A stretch of DNA of 28,869 nucleotides from JAXHUH01 sp034211175 (GTDB lineage Bacteria > Actinomycetota > Acidimicrobiia > Acidimicrobiales > CAIXPF01): contig JAXHUH010000102.1 of assembly GCA_034211175.1 (NCBI GenBank), forward strand, positions 1-28,869, given 5' to 3'. Position numbers and translations under genes: made by a program. The stretch's first letter is position 1; every line of letters begins with the position of its first letter. The notes below the pieces were generated by a model that saw only the letters and a program-made list of their open reading frames with translations, was not told where the DNA came from and did not search any database. Shown one piece after another: positions 1 through 8,245 of this stretch.

Positions 1-618
1 CAGGGTGACGATGAGGTCGTAGGGCGAGGTGCCCGCGGGCACGTCCACCGAGCTCAGCACCAGCCCCGGCAGCTCGATGCGCGGCACCGGCGCGTTCTGG
101 AACAGCAGCAGCACCTGGAAGGGGGGTGTCGTCGCATCACTCGCGACGAGAGCGATGTCGACCTCGACGGAGCAGCCCTCGCCCAAGGCAGCTCGCCACG
201 ATCGCTCGAGCCGGGCGAACGCACTCGTGTTGACGTTCGCCGGCTGCGGGATCAGGTTCGGGCCGGACGGGAAACCGCCCAGGCTCACGGCGACGATGTG
301 CCCGCCGTGGAACGCTCCGGCAGCATCGCCGAGCCCCGATCGACCGACGACACGCTGGGCGCGATGGTGGCGGATTCGCTCATGGGGCGGCACGAGTCGG
401 AGGACGCCTCTGACCCGCGCCGGCCGAGCGCTGTGGTCGGTGTGGTACTCGAAGCCGGGGGCCACGTACGTGGTGCCTGGGAGCAGGTCGACGGCATGCA
501 TCGCCACCCGGGGGTCGAGCGAGACCGGGCGAGCCTCGGTCAACGGGTTCGCGAGTCGGCCGTCGGCGTCGAGGACCGGTCGTTCAGGGTCCCGGTGGAG
601 TGGGTTGCCGGTCGACAT
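1..618 (-). CDS. DNA/RNA non-specific endonuclease (EssD/Endonuclea_NS_2-like), 3' end cut by window edge
   Basis: Reading the minus strand from the ATG at 618 gives 206 codons open to the window edge, so the C-terminus is missing. Residues about 45-75 carry the strand-rich pattern seen ahead of this nuclease core (a Y..P.FEYHTD stretch, then V.G.L). Residues 104-130 hold the core: HGGH at 104-107, GPNLIPQ at 119-125 and NVN at 128-130. An amphipathic segment ARLERSWRAAL follows. This order (GGH, NL.PQ, N.N, then a W-containing helix) is typical of the type VII secretion EssD-like family of His-Me finger nucleases, where His is the general base and Asn binds metal. No signal peptide is visible at the N-terminus. 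The gene lies 32 bp downstream of the split-barrel protein on the same strand and may be cotranscribed. Substrate and whether it is a toxin are unknown; no immunity gene is visible on this side. Confidence 0.7.
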   Translation of the reverse strand, partial: MSTGNPLHRDPERPVLDADGRLANPLTEARPVSLDPRVAMHAVDLLPGTTYVAPGFEYHTDHSARPARVRGVLRLVPPHERIRHHRAQRVVGRSGLGDAAGAFHGGHIVAVSLGGFPSGPNLIPQPANVNTSAFARLERSWRAALGEGCSVEVDIALVASDATTPPFQVLLLFQNAPVPRIELPGLVLSSVDVPAGTSPYDLIVTL

Positions 619-650
619 GAGGCAGCACCCCGGAGCGAAGGGTCGGACGC

Positions 651-1097
651 TCAGCGGTTGGCGAGGAAGCGGGACGGGGTGATCAGCACGGCGGTCCGTC
701 GTTCGGCGACCATCACACGGTCGAACTCGTCCCAGTCATCGTGGGTGCCCCCAGCCGCCACGAACACGTCGCGGAGCAACGCGGGAACGTCGGCCACACC
801 ACCGGCGAGGCCCTCATGGGGGTCGTCGGGGCCGGCGAGCTCGACCGGGCCGTTGGCGCTGATCCAGTCGTGGCCGACCCGGAACGTGATCGACGCCCAC
901 GGTCGGGCCCGCAGGTGGGCGAGCTTGCGGGCGCCGCCCCGCACCACGAACGCCACGGTCCGGGCACCGGAGGTCGGGTGGGGGAACGGTCTGGCGGTCA
1001 CGACGCTGGCGTGGGGCCGGCCGTCGTCGTCGATCACCGTGATCACGGCGAACCCGTCGCCGGTCGCCAGCTTCTCGAGGTGCGCCCAGTCGCTCAT
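651..1097 (-). CDS. Pyridoxamine 5'-phosphate oxidase-like split-barrel protein (FMN or F420 binding)
   Basis: The 148-residue product starts at ATG 1097 (MSDWAHLEKLATGDGFAVIT). It shows the small split beta-barrel pattern of the PNPOx-like superfamily: a first strand pair FAVITVIDDDGRPHASVV, then TVAFVVRGGARKLAHLRARPWASITFRV, a strand set that in the family binds the flavin or F420 phosphate. Actinobacterial members of this size are mostly F420H2-dependent reductases of the Rv1155 type or FMN-binding proteins. The cofactor cannot be decided from the sequence alone. Only a short G-rich tract precedes the start, so the SD is weak. It is divergent from the PIG-L gene, with about 90 bp between them, and lies just upstream of the endonuclease gene. 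Confidence 0.75.
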   Translation of the reverse strand: MSDWAHLEKLATGDGFAVITVIDDDGRPHASVVTARPFPHPTSGARTVAFVVRGGARKLAHLRARPWASITFRVGHDWISANGPVELAGPDDPHEGLAGGVADVPALLRDVFVAAGGTHDDWDEFDRVMVAERRTAVLITPSRFLANR

Positions 1098-1186
1098 CGC
1101 CCCCGTGTCTACCCGCCCGGACGATGCTCGCGAACGCGTGAGCCCGTGACAGTGCCGTGTGAGCGACCCGCCCGATGCTCACCTTC

Positions 1187-2026
1187 ATGAGCACCGACCA
1201 GAACCTGCACGACCAGGACCCGCAACACCAGGACCCCGACCACCTCTCGACGAGGCAGCTCGGGACGATCCTGTCGATCTGGGCCCACCCCGACGACGAG
1301 ACCTACCTCGCGGGTGGCCTGATGGCAGCCGCCAGGGACGGCGGCCAGCGTGTCGTGTGCGCATCGGCCACCGCCGGCGAGCACGGCACCGACGATCCGC
1401 GGACGTGGCCGCCGGACCGGCTCGGTGCCGTCCGCCGGTGGGAGGCGACCGCGGCGATGGCCGTCCTCGGCGTCGATGAGCACCACGTCGCCGACCTCCC
1501 CGACGGCGGGCTCGACGCCCACGACGAGGTCGGCGTCGCCTGGGCCGGCGGGCTGCTCGACACCGTCCGGGCCGACACGATCCTCACGTTCGGGCCCGAC
1601 GGCATGACCTACCACCCCGACCACATCGCCGTGCACCGGTGGGTCACCCGGGCGTGGCGGGACCGGGGCCGACCCGGGCGGCTCCTCTACGCGGCGACCA
1701 GCGAGGTCGTCCTCGACCGCTTCGGCGAGCTGTTCGAGGAGTGGGACATGTACATGAGCGACGAGCGCCCGACCGGGGTCCCGTCGGCGGACCTGGCCGT
1801 CGACCTCCACCTCGCCGGCTGGCAGCTCGATCGCAAGCTCACCGCGCTCCGGGCCATGGCGACCCAGACGGCCGGCCTGATCGCCGCGCTCGACCCCGAG
1901 CTCTACGCCGCCCAGGTCGCTCCCGAGTCGTTCCTCGCCGCGCCCGCCGACGATGCCTCGTCAGCCACACCGACGGCGCAGCGCTCGCCGGCACCCGCCG
2001 ACACCGAACGGGCGGCTGCGTCATGA
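1187..2026 (+). CDS. PIG-L/LmbE family N-acetyl-sugar deacetylase
   Basis: The protein (279 aa from ATG 1187) has the hallmark AHPDDE zinc-binding motif at about residues 33-38, followed by an ATAGEHG segment. The later HPDHIAVHRW motif supplies the second zinc histidine. These are the metal-site elements of the PIG-L/LmbE/MshB deacetylase family, which removes acetyl groups from N-acetylglucosaminyl conjugates such as mycothiol or bacillithiol precursors. The first 25 residues are a polar Asp/Gln/His-rich leader unusual for the family. An in-frame ATG at 1175 is an alternative start; neither has a clear SD. The tail after about residue 255 is Ala/Pro-rich and probably disordered. The exact substrate is not determinable. 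It lies 133 bp upstream of the enolase-superfamily gene on the same strand. Confidence 0.85.
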   Translation: MSTDQNLHDQDPQHQDPDHLSTRQLGTILSIWAHPDDETYLAGGLMAAARDGGQRVVCASATAGEHGTDDPRTWPPDRLGAVRRWEATAAMAVLGVDEHHVADLPDGGLDAHDEVGVAWAGGLLDTVRADTILTFGPDGMTYHPDHIAVHRWVTRAWRDRGRPGRLLYAATSEVVLDRFGELFEEWDMYMSDERPTGVPSADLAVDLHLAGWQLDRKLTALRAMATQTAGLIAALDPELYAAQVAPESFLAAPADDASSATPTAQRSPAPADTERAAAS

Positions 2027-2159
2027 CCGGCACGCACCAGCGCCCGGCCCGACCGAGCGCCAACTCCGGCCCGTGCCACCGGGGGACGCGCGGCCATCAT
2101 CGGCGATGGCCCGGTCCGGGCCCGGCGCCGGCCGCCGCGAGCGACGAGGAGCATCCGCT

Positions 2160-3305
2160 GTGCAGATCAGGTCCGTCGAGGCCATCCCCGCGACCTTCGC
2201 CGACCTGGTCGGCGACGACCTGAACCTGTGCGTCATCCGCATCGAGGCGGACGGCGTCGTCGGCTGGGGCGAGATCTGCGACAGCTACTGCTGCACGTTC
2301 CCGACCGCCTACGTGCCCCTCGTCGAGGACGTGCTCGGCCGGCTCCTCGTCGGGCAGGAGCTGGGACACGTCGATGCGCTCACCCGCCATCTCCGGACCT
2401 GGGCCCGGCGTCGCCTCGGTGACGCCGGCATGGCGATCCAGGCGATCAGCGGCATCGAGCTCGCCCTCTGGGACCTCGCCGCCAAGTTGGCGGGTGTCCC
2501 GGTCAGCGCCCTCCACGGGCGCCTCCGCGACACGGTCCCGGTGTACGCGTCGGGCAAGTTCCTCGACCGGCCGGCGCCCCACCACGTCGACCTGCTCGCT
2601 CCCGCGCTCGACCGGGGTGTCACCACCGTCAAGGTCCGGGCGTCGCTCGAACCGGCGGCCGACCTCGCGGTGATCGCCGCGCTGCGGGCCGAGCTCGGCG
2701 CTGGCGTCGACGTCCTGGTCGACGGCAACGAGAACTTCAGCGTCACCACCGCCCGCCGGTTCGCCGTCGGGCTGGCCGACCTCGGGGTCATGGCGCTCGA
2801 GGAGCCGGTGCCCCAGACCTCGCCGACGGCCATCGCCCGCCTGGTCGCCGACGCTGCGGTGCCGATCGCCTACGGCGAGCACATGTTCGGTGCCGTGCAG
2901 TTCAACGACGCGCTCGCCGCCGGCTGGCCCGACATCGTCCAGCCCGACCCGGCGATCGCCGGCGGGCTGACCGAGTGCCTCCACATCGCGACGCTGGCCG
3001 AGGGGTTCGGCGCGCCGGTGGTCCCGCACTCGTCGGCCGGTCCGTTCGCGCTGGCGTCGGCCCTCCACCTCGCGGCCTGCCGCCAGAACATCCCGATCGT
3101 CGAGCACAGCTTCACCCTCGAACCGCTGTGGGAACCGATCGTCGGCGACGTGCTGTCCCGCAGCGGCATCGTCGACGGGGCCCTCGCCGTGCCCGACGGC
3201 CCCGGCTGGGGGCTCGACGTCGACGAGGAACGCCTGCGAGCCGCGACCTACCAGCCGGCCCGGCACGACACCGGGCTGGCGTGGCGCTCGATCGGCGTGC
3301 GCTGA
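2160..3305 (+). CDS. Mandelate racemase/muconate lactonizing enzyme family protein (enolase superfamily)
   Basis: GTG at 2160 follows an AGGAG at 2147-2151 and gives the family's usual N-terminus (VQIRSVEAIPA), 381 aa. The N-terminal capping domain runs to about residue 125. The TIM barrel then shows TVKVRAS (the KxK/KxR general-base strand), VDGNENFS (first metal ligand), ALEEPVP (second metal ligand, Glu), AYGEHMFG (third ligand Glu plus His) and VVPHSSAGP near the C-terminal end of the barrel. QPDPAIAGGLTE marks the strand before it. Such enzymes abstract a proton alpha to a carboxylate, using Mg2+, in sugar-acid dehydration, racemisation or cycloisomerisation; the subgroup is not certain, but sugar-acid dehydratase is a reasonable guess. 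An upstream in-frame ATG at 2106 would add only low-complexity Arg/Gly residues and is less likely. Confidence 0.88.
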   Translation: MQIRSVEAIPATFADLVGDDLNLCVIRIEADGVVGWGEICDSYCCTFPTAYVPLVEDVLGRLLVGQELGHVDALTRHLRTWARRRLGDAGMAIQAISGIELALWDLAAKLAGVPVSALHGRLRDTVPVYASGKFLDRPAPHHVDLLAPALDRGVTTVKVRASLEPAADLAVIAALRAELGAGVDVLVDGNENFSVTTARRFAVGLADLGVMALEEPVPQTSPTAIARLVADAAVPIAYGEHMFGAVQFNDALAAGWPDIVQPDPAIAGGLTECLHIATLAEGFGAPVVPHSSAGPFALASALHLAACRQNIPIVEHSFTLEPLWEPIVGDVLSRSGIVDGALAVPDGPGWGLDVDEERLRAATYQPARHDTGLAWRSIGVR

Positions 3306-3369
3306 CCGTAGGGCGCACCCCGGCGGAGCGGCGCGGCCGGCCGCTCCGCCCGGGCCCACGCCGGCCGCG

Positions 3370-4307
3370 TCACGCGGCGGCGCATGCGCGGCTGATGGCG
3401 GAGATGTGGACGTCGCTCGTGCCACAGCAGCCGCCGAGGACGGCGAGCTGGGGCAGCTCGGCCTTCAGCTCCGCGTAGTGGGCGGCGAGCTCGGCCGGGT
3501 CGCCGGCGTCGAGCTCGGTGGCCGCGTCGAGCTCGGCGTGGCTCATCTTCGACGCGTTGGCCCGCAGCCCGCGGATGCGGTGGGCCCACGGGGCGACCGG
3601 GTCGAGCACGTGGTCGAAGTGGGTCGGGTGGGCGCAGTTGATCATGTAGTACGCGGGGTACGCGCCGGTGGCGGCGTCGACCGACTCGATCGCCTCGCCG
3701 AGCGGCTGGCCCGACGGCAGGTGGCCGTCGGTCTCGACCGTGAACGCGATCGCCACCGGCAGCCCGGCGTCGCGGGCGGCGAGGGCCACACCGGCGGCCT
3801 CCTCGGCATACGTCATCGTGATCGCACCGACCATGTCGGCCGTCGACGATGCGAACGCCCGGACCTGGAGGTTGTGGTAGCGGCGGGCGCCGTCGATCGT
3901 CATCGACTCACCGACGACGTAGCCGTCGCCGCGGGGGCCGACGCAGCCGCTGACCACGATCGGGACCTCCGGGGTCTCACGGCGAACGGTCTCCACCAGC
4001 TCCACCGCGCGGCGGTTGACGTCGGCCAGCTGCCGGTCGTGTAGCCGAGCCGGGCGCCCCAGTCGGGGTTGGCGCGCCACGTGGCGGTCTCGAGGACGAT
4101 GCCGACACCTTCGCGGCGGGCGAGCTCGCGGTAGAGGCGGAAGTAGCGGTCGAGGGCGGCGGTCCCGTCGTCGCTCGCCAGGAGGGTGAAGGCGGCGAAG
4201 TCGGGCAGGTCGAGACCGTCGTCGAACACGAGCGTGGTCTCGATGCCGCCGTCGGCGAGGAAGACGTCGCCGTCGAGCTGGGGGAGGCGGTTGCGGTGGG
4301 TGCTCAT
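3370..4307 (-). pseudogene. Homocysteine S-methyltransferase, interrupted by a 1-base deletion
   Basis: Two overlapping minus-strand frames together make one full homocysteine S-methyltransferase of about 312 residues. The N-terminal part starts at ATG 4307 behind AGGAG and runs through DGGIETTLVF to TWRANPDWGARLGY. The C-terminal part resumes with LADVNRRAVEL and carries the zinc ligands SGCVGPRGD and LGGCCGTSD near the end. The frames join if one C is inserted between 4040 and 4041 on the plus strand, which restores GYDDRQLADVN and agrees with how the family continues. Read in its original frame, the stretch after the break becomes Arg/Ser/Trp-rich nonsense, and all catalytic cysteines survive in the other frame. 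Either this is a recent single-base deletion or a sequencing/assembly error. If repaired, it would transfer a methyl group from S-methylmethionine or a similar donor to homocysteine, making methionine. It is convergent with the enolase-family gene. Confidence 0.85.
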
Positions 4308-4445
4308 CGTGGGCTCCTCGGAGGTCCGTCGTGTCGTGTCAGACGAGGAGGCGTGAGGTCTCGGCTCACGACGTGAGATCACGTGGTCCGGCCGTGATTC
4401 GTACGGGCGCGGTCCGGTCTGGGATCCTGTTCGGGGACGATCGAG

Positions 4446-4455
4446 CGAACGTTCG
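4446..4455. promoter_or_regulatory. Palindrome upstream of the molybdopterin oxidoreductase, candidate operator
   Basis: CGAACGTTCG is a perfect 10-bp palindrome, with a further A/T match two bases out on each side (4444 and 4457). It lies 22 bp before the proposed GTG 4478, in the divergent region between the methyltransferase and the oxidoreductase genes. The form resembles TetR-type half-site arrangements, but no cognate regulator is adjacent, so the role is inferred from position only. Confidence 0.35.
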
Positions 4456-4477
4456 GTCAGAGGCCGGGAGCGTGGAC

Positions 4478-6586
4478 GTGACGACCGAGACCGTGACCGT
4501 GAAGACGACGTTCTGCCGGGTCTGCGAACCCGCGTGCGGCCTCGTCGCCACCGTCGAGGACGGCAAGCTCACCGGGGTGAAGGCCGACGCCGACCACCCC
4601 GTCACCAAGGGGTTCGCGTGTGCGAAGGGCCTCGCCGGGCTCGACATCCACCACGACCCCGATCGGCTGAACCACCCCTACCGACGCCGTGCCGACGGCG
4701 ACGGCTACGAGCAGGTCGGCTGGGACGACGCGGTCCCCGGTGTCGCTGCGGCGCTGCGGGCCGTGATCGACGAGCACGGGCCCGAGGCGGTCGCGGTCTA
4801 CACCGGCAACCCCAACGCCTTCAACACCCTCTCCGGGCCGGCGTCGGGTGCGTTCTACGCCCAGCTCGGCATCTCGCGGTACTTCAGCTCCGGCACCCAG
4901 GACTGCGCCAACAAGTTCGCCGGCAGCGAGGCGGTGTTCGGGTCGTCGACCATGCACCCGATCCCCGACATCGAGCACACCGACGCCCTGCTCGTCCTCG
5001 GCGCCAACCCCCGGGTCTCGAAGGGCAGCTTCATCTCGATCGCCAACCCGTACCGGGAGCTGATGCAGGCCCGGGCCCGGGGAGCGAAGATCTGGTTCGT
5101 CAACCCCCGCGACACCGAGTCCGCCGGCGACCGCACCGGCGAGACGCTGCGGATCAAGCCCGACACCGACACCTGGCTCCTCGCGGCCATGATCGGTGAG
5201 ATCGACCGCACCGTCGGCTTCGATCCGTGCACCGCCGAGCACGGCAAGCACGTCGACGAGCTGCGGGCGTTCGTCGCCGACTACCCGCCCGAGGTCGTCG
5301 CCCCCGTCGTCGGGCTCGACGCCGAGACGATCCGTGCCGTCGCCCGCGACTTCGCCACCGCACCGTCGGCGTCGGTCCACGCGTCGACCGGCGTGAACAT
5401 GGGCCGCCACGGCACCCTGGCCTACTGGCTCGTCCACATGCTGTCGTTCGTCACCGGCAACCTCGACCGCGAGGGCGGCAACATCCTCTCGGTCGGGTTC
5501 TACCGCTCGGCCAAGGCCGGCCGCCGCGAGTACGAGCGCGGCTTCACCGACAACGAGTTCGGCCGGATGCGACGGGGCTCGCTGCCCGGCAACCTCCTCG
5601 CCGACCACATCCTGTCGGCCGAGCGGCCGGTGAAGGCGCTGATCTGCGTGGCCGGCAACCCGCTGCTGAGCATCGGCGGCGAGGAGCGGTTCCGTGAGGC
5701 GATGGAGGCGCTCGACCTCCTCGTCGTCATCGACATCTACCGCAACGCCACCGCGGAGCACGCCCACTGGCTGCTGCCCGCCACCGACATGTTCGAGCGG
5801 CCCGACGTGAACCTCGTCGGGCTCGGCCTCCAGTACGAGCCGTGGATCCAGTGGACCGACCCGGTGGTCGAGCCCCAGCACGACCGCATGGAGGAGTGGC
5901 GCATCTTCGCCGCGCTGTCGAAGGAGATGGGCCTGCGGGGGCCGCTCGACACCGACGACCCCGACGCCGAGGTGTGGAGCCGCATCGACCACATGCTCTC
6001 GGGCCGGGGCCTGACCCTCGACGACGTCCGGGCCACCGACCACGGGGTCGTGTTCACCGACGGCCGCCGACCCGGCGGCTTCTACACCGACCACCTCCAG
6101 CACCCCGACGGCAAGGTCGACTGCTGCCCCACCGGGTTCGCCCCCGGCGTCACCCGCCTCGCCGAGGACTTCGCCGCCCGCGCCGGTGCGCCCGAGGGTG
6201 CGCTCACGCTCATCGGGCGGCGTGACTCGCGGATGCACAACTCGTGGTACGCCAACCTGGGCTCGTTCAAGAAGGGCGCTCGGAGCACCAACCCGCTCGA
6301 GGTCCACCCCGACGACGCCGGCCGCCTCGGGCTCGTCGACGGTGGTCGGGCGGTCCTGCGCAGCGACTGGGGCGAGATCGAGGTCGACATCCGCCTCGAC
6401 GACGCCGTGCGCCCCGGGGTGGTCGCCATCGAGCACGGCTGGGGCCGTCAGTCCGGCATGCGCCTCGCCGCCGACAAGCCCGGCGTGAACATGAACCGGC
6501 TGCTCCCCTCAGGCCCCGGCTCGTTCGACCCCCTCTCCAACCAGGCCTGGATGACCGGCATCCCCGTCACCCTCGAGGCGCTCTGA
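4478..6586 (+). CDS. Molybdopterin-dependent oxidoreductase (formate dehydrogenase-like alpha subunit)
   Basis: The start is set at GTG 4478, 7 nt after GGGAG (4466-4470), giving 702 aa. The N-terminus holds the [4Fe-4S] site of the DMSO reductase superfamily: C13, C16 and C20 (CRVCEPACG) and C48 (FACAKG). The bis-MGD domains follow: YFSSGTQDCANKF at 135-147, where C143 falls in the usual place of the Mo-ligand Cys/Sec; LLVLGANPRVSKGS; VNPRDTESAGD; and STGVNMGRHG. The C-terminal molydopterin dinucleotide-binding domain carries LIGRRDSRMHNSW and NPLEVHPDDAGRLGL. No Tat signal is present, so the enzyme should be cytoplasmic. It lacks neighbouring iron-sulfur, NADH-binding or membrane subunits, so its electron partner is unknown. 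Substrate assignment (formate or another) cannot be made from sequence alone. Confidence 0.85.
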   Translation: MTTETVTVKTTFCRVCEPACGLVATVEDGKLTGVKADADHPVTKGFACAKGLAGLDIHHDPDRLNHPYRRRADGDGYEQVGWDDAVPGVAAALRAVIDEHGPEAVAVYTGNPNAFNTLSGPASGAFYAQLGISRYFSSGTQDCANKFAGSEAVFGSSTMHPIPDIEHTDALLVLGANPRVSKGSFISIANPYRELMQARARGAKIWFVNPRDTESAGDRTGETLRIKPDTDTWLLAAMIGEIDRTVGFDPCTAEHGKHVDELRAFVADYPPEVVAPVVGLDAETIRAVARDFATAPSASVHASTGVNMGRHGTLAYWLVHMLSFVTGNLDREGGNILSVGFYRSAKAGRREYERGFTDNEFGRMRRGSLPGNLLADHILSAERPVKALICVAGNPLLSIGGEERFREAMEALDLLVVIDIYRNATAEHAHWLLPATDMFERPDVNLVGLGLQYEPWIQWTDPVVEPQHDRMEEWRIFAALSKEMGLRGPLDTDDPDAEVWSRIDHMLSGRGLTLDDVRATDHGVVFTDGRRPGGFYTDHLQHPDGKVDCCPTGFAPGVTRLAEDFAARAGAPEGALTLIGRRDSRMHNSWYANLGSFKKGARSTNPLEVHPDDAGRLGLVDGGRAVLRSDWGEIEVDIRLDDAVRPGVVAIEHGWGRQSGMRLAADKPGVNMNRLLPSGPGSFDPLSNQAWMTGIPVTLEAL

Positions 6587-6595
6587 CGCCGCGAC

Positions 6596-7222
6596 TCAGG
6601 TGACGTCGATGCGCATGACGACGCGGCGCTTGGTGGGGTGACTGACCTGGGCGAAGCCGGCGTCGGCGAAGACCTGGCGGGTGCCGACGTGGGTCTCGCC
6701 CCAGGTGATCTCCTTCGGGGGCTCGGTGATCATCGGGTAGGCCTCGAGCGCCCGCGCACCCCGGGAGCGGGCGTGCTCGATCGTCGCCTCGGCCAGCAGA
6801 TAGGTGAGGGCCCGGCCCCGGAACGGCCGGCGCACCGCGAAGCACGTCACCGCCCACACGTCGGGGTCGGTCGGGTCCTCGTCGCGGCCGCGCCACGGCA
6901 CGGGTGAGCCGCGCAGCTTCGGGTAGGCGATCCTCGGCTCGACCGCGACCCAACCGGCCGGCTCGTCGTCGACGTACGCGACGAGGCCGCTGGTCGAGGA
7001 GGCGCACGGGTCATCGCAGCCGGTCTGCACCCGCAGCGCCGCGGTGCGCTCCTCGAGGGTCGAGTCACGCCAGATCCAGCCCTCGACCTTGAACCGTTGG
7101 CACTGGCACCGTCCCTGCTCGGCAGTGCCGAACACGGCGACGAGGTCGGCCCAGGTCGCCTCGTTGGCCGGCGTGACCCGCAGCTGTTCGGGTCGGATCG
7201 GCGGCTTCGGCGCGCGACTCAC
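6596..7222 (-). CDS. GNAT family N-acetyltransferase
   Basis: The product is 208 aa from GTG 7222, which has GGAGG about 10 bp upstream; an ATG at 7237 five codons earlier is the alternative. An N-terminal segment with CQCQRFK and a Trp-rich stretch is followed by SGLVAYVDDEPAGWVAVEPR, the beta2-beta3 hairpin of the fold. Motif A is visible as CFAVRRPFRGRALTYLLAEA, where RRPFRGRALT supplies the acetyl-CoA pyrophosphate loop. The C-terminal part has FADAGFAQVSHPTKRRVVMRI, the usual last strands. The acceptor is unknown. The Cys-rich CxC near the N-terminus recurs in a group of GNAT proteins of unknown substrate. It ends 9 bp from the oxidoreductase stop, convergently, and is divergent from the WYL-type regulator. 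Confidence 0.85.
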   Translation of the reverse strand: MSRAPKPPIRPEQLRVTPANEATWADLVAVFGTAEQGRCQCQRFKVEGWIWRDSTLEERTAALRVQTGCDDPCASSTSGLVAYVDDEPAGWVAVEPRIAYPKLRGSPVPWRGRDEDPTDPDVWAVTCFAVRRPFRGRALTYLLAEATIEHARSRGARALEAYPMITEPPKEITWGETHVGTRQVFADAGFAQVSHPTKRRVVMRIDVT

Positions 7223-7288
7223 CGCTCCCACCTCCATGCGTCGCTGAGCAGCGTGTTGACGGGCATGGCCGGACGCTAACGTCGGTTC

Positions 7289-7299
7289 CGGACGGTCCG
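7289..7299. promoter_or_regulatory. Palindrome in the GNAT/WYL divergent promoter region
   Basis: CGGAC-G-GTCCG is an 11-bp perfect palindrome 27 bp before the regulator start. A related one, GGGAC-C-GTCCC, occurs at 8171-8181 after the regulator gene. The shared core GGACNGTCC could be a regulator site, but such GC-rich palindromes arise by chance in this composition, so support is weak. Confidence 0.2.
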
Positions 7300-7325
7300 C
7301 TTCCGGTACCGCGGGCGTCGCCGTC

Positions 7326-8060
7326 ATGAGGGAGCGCATGCACGACGCCACGAGCCCGACCGCCCGAGCGCTGCTGACGCTCGAGCTGCTCCAGGCGGAG
7401 CCCGGGATCGGGGCGGAACGGCTGGGCCACAAGCTCGGGGTCTCCGAGCGGGCGGCCCGGCGGTACGTCGGGATCCTCCGCGAGGCCGGCATCCCCGTCG
7501 AGTCCGAACGGGGCCCCTACGGCGGGTACCGCCTCGGACGCGGCATCCGGCTGCCGCCGCTGATGTTCAGCGCCGACGAGGCGCTCGGGCTGGTCATGGC
7601 GGTGCTCGACGGCCACCACGACGTGAGCGACCCCACGGACCCGGTCGGCGCCGCCCTCGGCAAGATCATGCGGGCGCTGCCGGCGCCGGTCGCCGAGCAC
7701 GCCGAGGTGATGCGTCGCGGCGCGTCGTCGGCCCCCGACCGTGGCGCCGTGCGGCCCGACCCGGCCACGACCGCCGCGCTCGTCCGGGCGTGCTCCGACC
7801 ACCGCTCGTACGAGGCCGAGGTGGTCTTCGACGCGCCGACGACCCGGGTTGCGCCCTGCCTCTCGCCCGTCCTCGGACGGTTGGAGCCCCTCGGGGACGC
7901 CACGTGTCGCCTCGTCGGCACCACCGACAACCCGTGGTGGTACGCCGAGGAGCTGGCGGCGGTGCCTGCCGCGTTCAGGATCGTGGGTGGCCCGGAGCTG
8001 CGCGACGCGGTGGCGGTGGTGGGCGAGCGTCTCGTGGCGGCCGCCCGGCCGCATGCCTGA
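7326..8060 (+). CDS. HTH-type transcriptional regulator, WYL/YafY-like
   Basis: The 244-residue protein begins with a winged helix-turn-helix: GAERLGHKLGVSERAARRYVGILREAGIPVESERGPYGGYRLG at about 35-80 (helix 3 and wing). This is the DeoR/HTH_11 type found in WYL-domain activators. It is followed by RLPPLMFSADEALGLVMAVLDG, the usual linker helix. The middle ligand-binding part is short and its W-Y-L triad is not recognisable. The end, LVGTTDNPWWYAEELAAVPAAFRIVGGPELRDAVAVVGERL, matches the C-terminal (WCX-like) domain. An ATG at 7338, preceded by AGGGAG only 3 nt away, is the other possible start. The target is unknown; the divergent GNAT gene is the obvious candidate. Confidence 0.8.
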   Translation: MRERMHDATSPTARALLTLELLQAEPGIGAERLGHKLGVSERAARRYVGILREAGIPVESERGPYGGYRLGRGIRLPPLMFSADEALGLVMAVLDGHHDVSDPTDPVGAALGKIMRALPAPVAEHAEVMRRGASSAPDRGAVRPDPATTAALVRACSDHRSYEAEVVFDAPTTRVAPCLSPVLGRLEPLGDATCRLVGTTDNPWWYAEELAAVPAAFRIVGGPELRDAVAVVGERLVAAARPHA

Positions 8061-8245
8061 CGTCGACACGTGCCGTCGGGAACGAGCTCACACGTAGGGG
8101 AACCGGCGGGGACGATCGCCCCTGTTCACCGGGTCGTGCGACGAGTTGGTTACAACTGCGCACGTTGGTCGGGACCGTCCCTGTCTGCATCGCAGTGGGT
8201 CACTAGGTTCCGGTCCAACTCATCGATCAACTGTCAGGAGCGGCG

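Noticed and set aside
2023..2159. Possible small gene starting at ATG 2023 overlapping the PIG-L stop
   Set aside because: The frame is Arg/Pro/Ser-rich, runs on in the wrong frame inside the enolase-family gene and has no recognisable features.
4457..6436. Long open frame on the minus strand opposite the molybdopterin oxidoreductase
   Set aside because: Its translation is Val/Gly/Asp/Arg-rich with no motif, the usual shadow of a high-GC gene; the plus-strand gene has full cluster and cofactor motifs.
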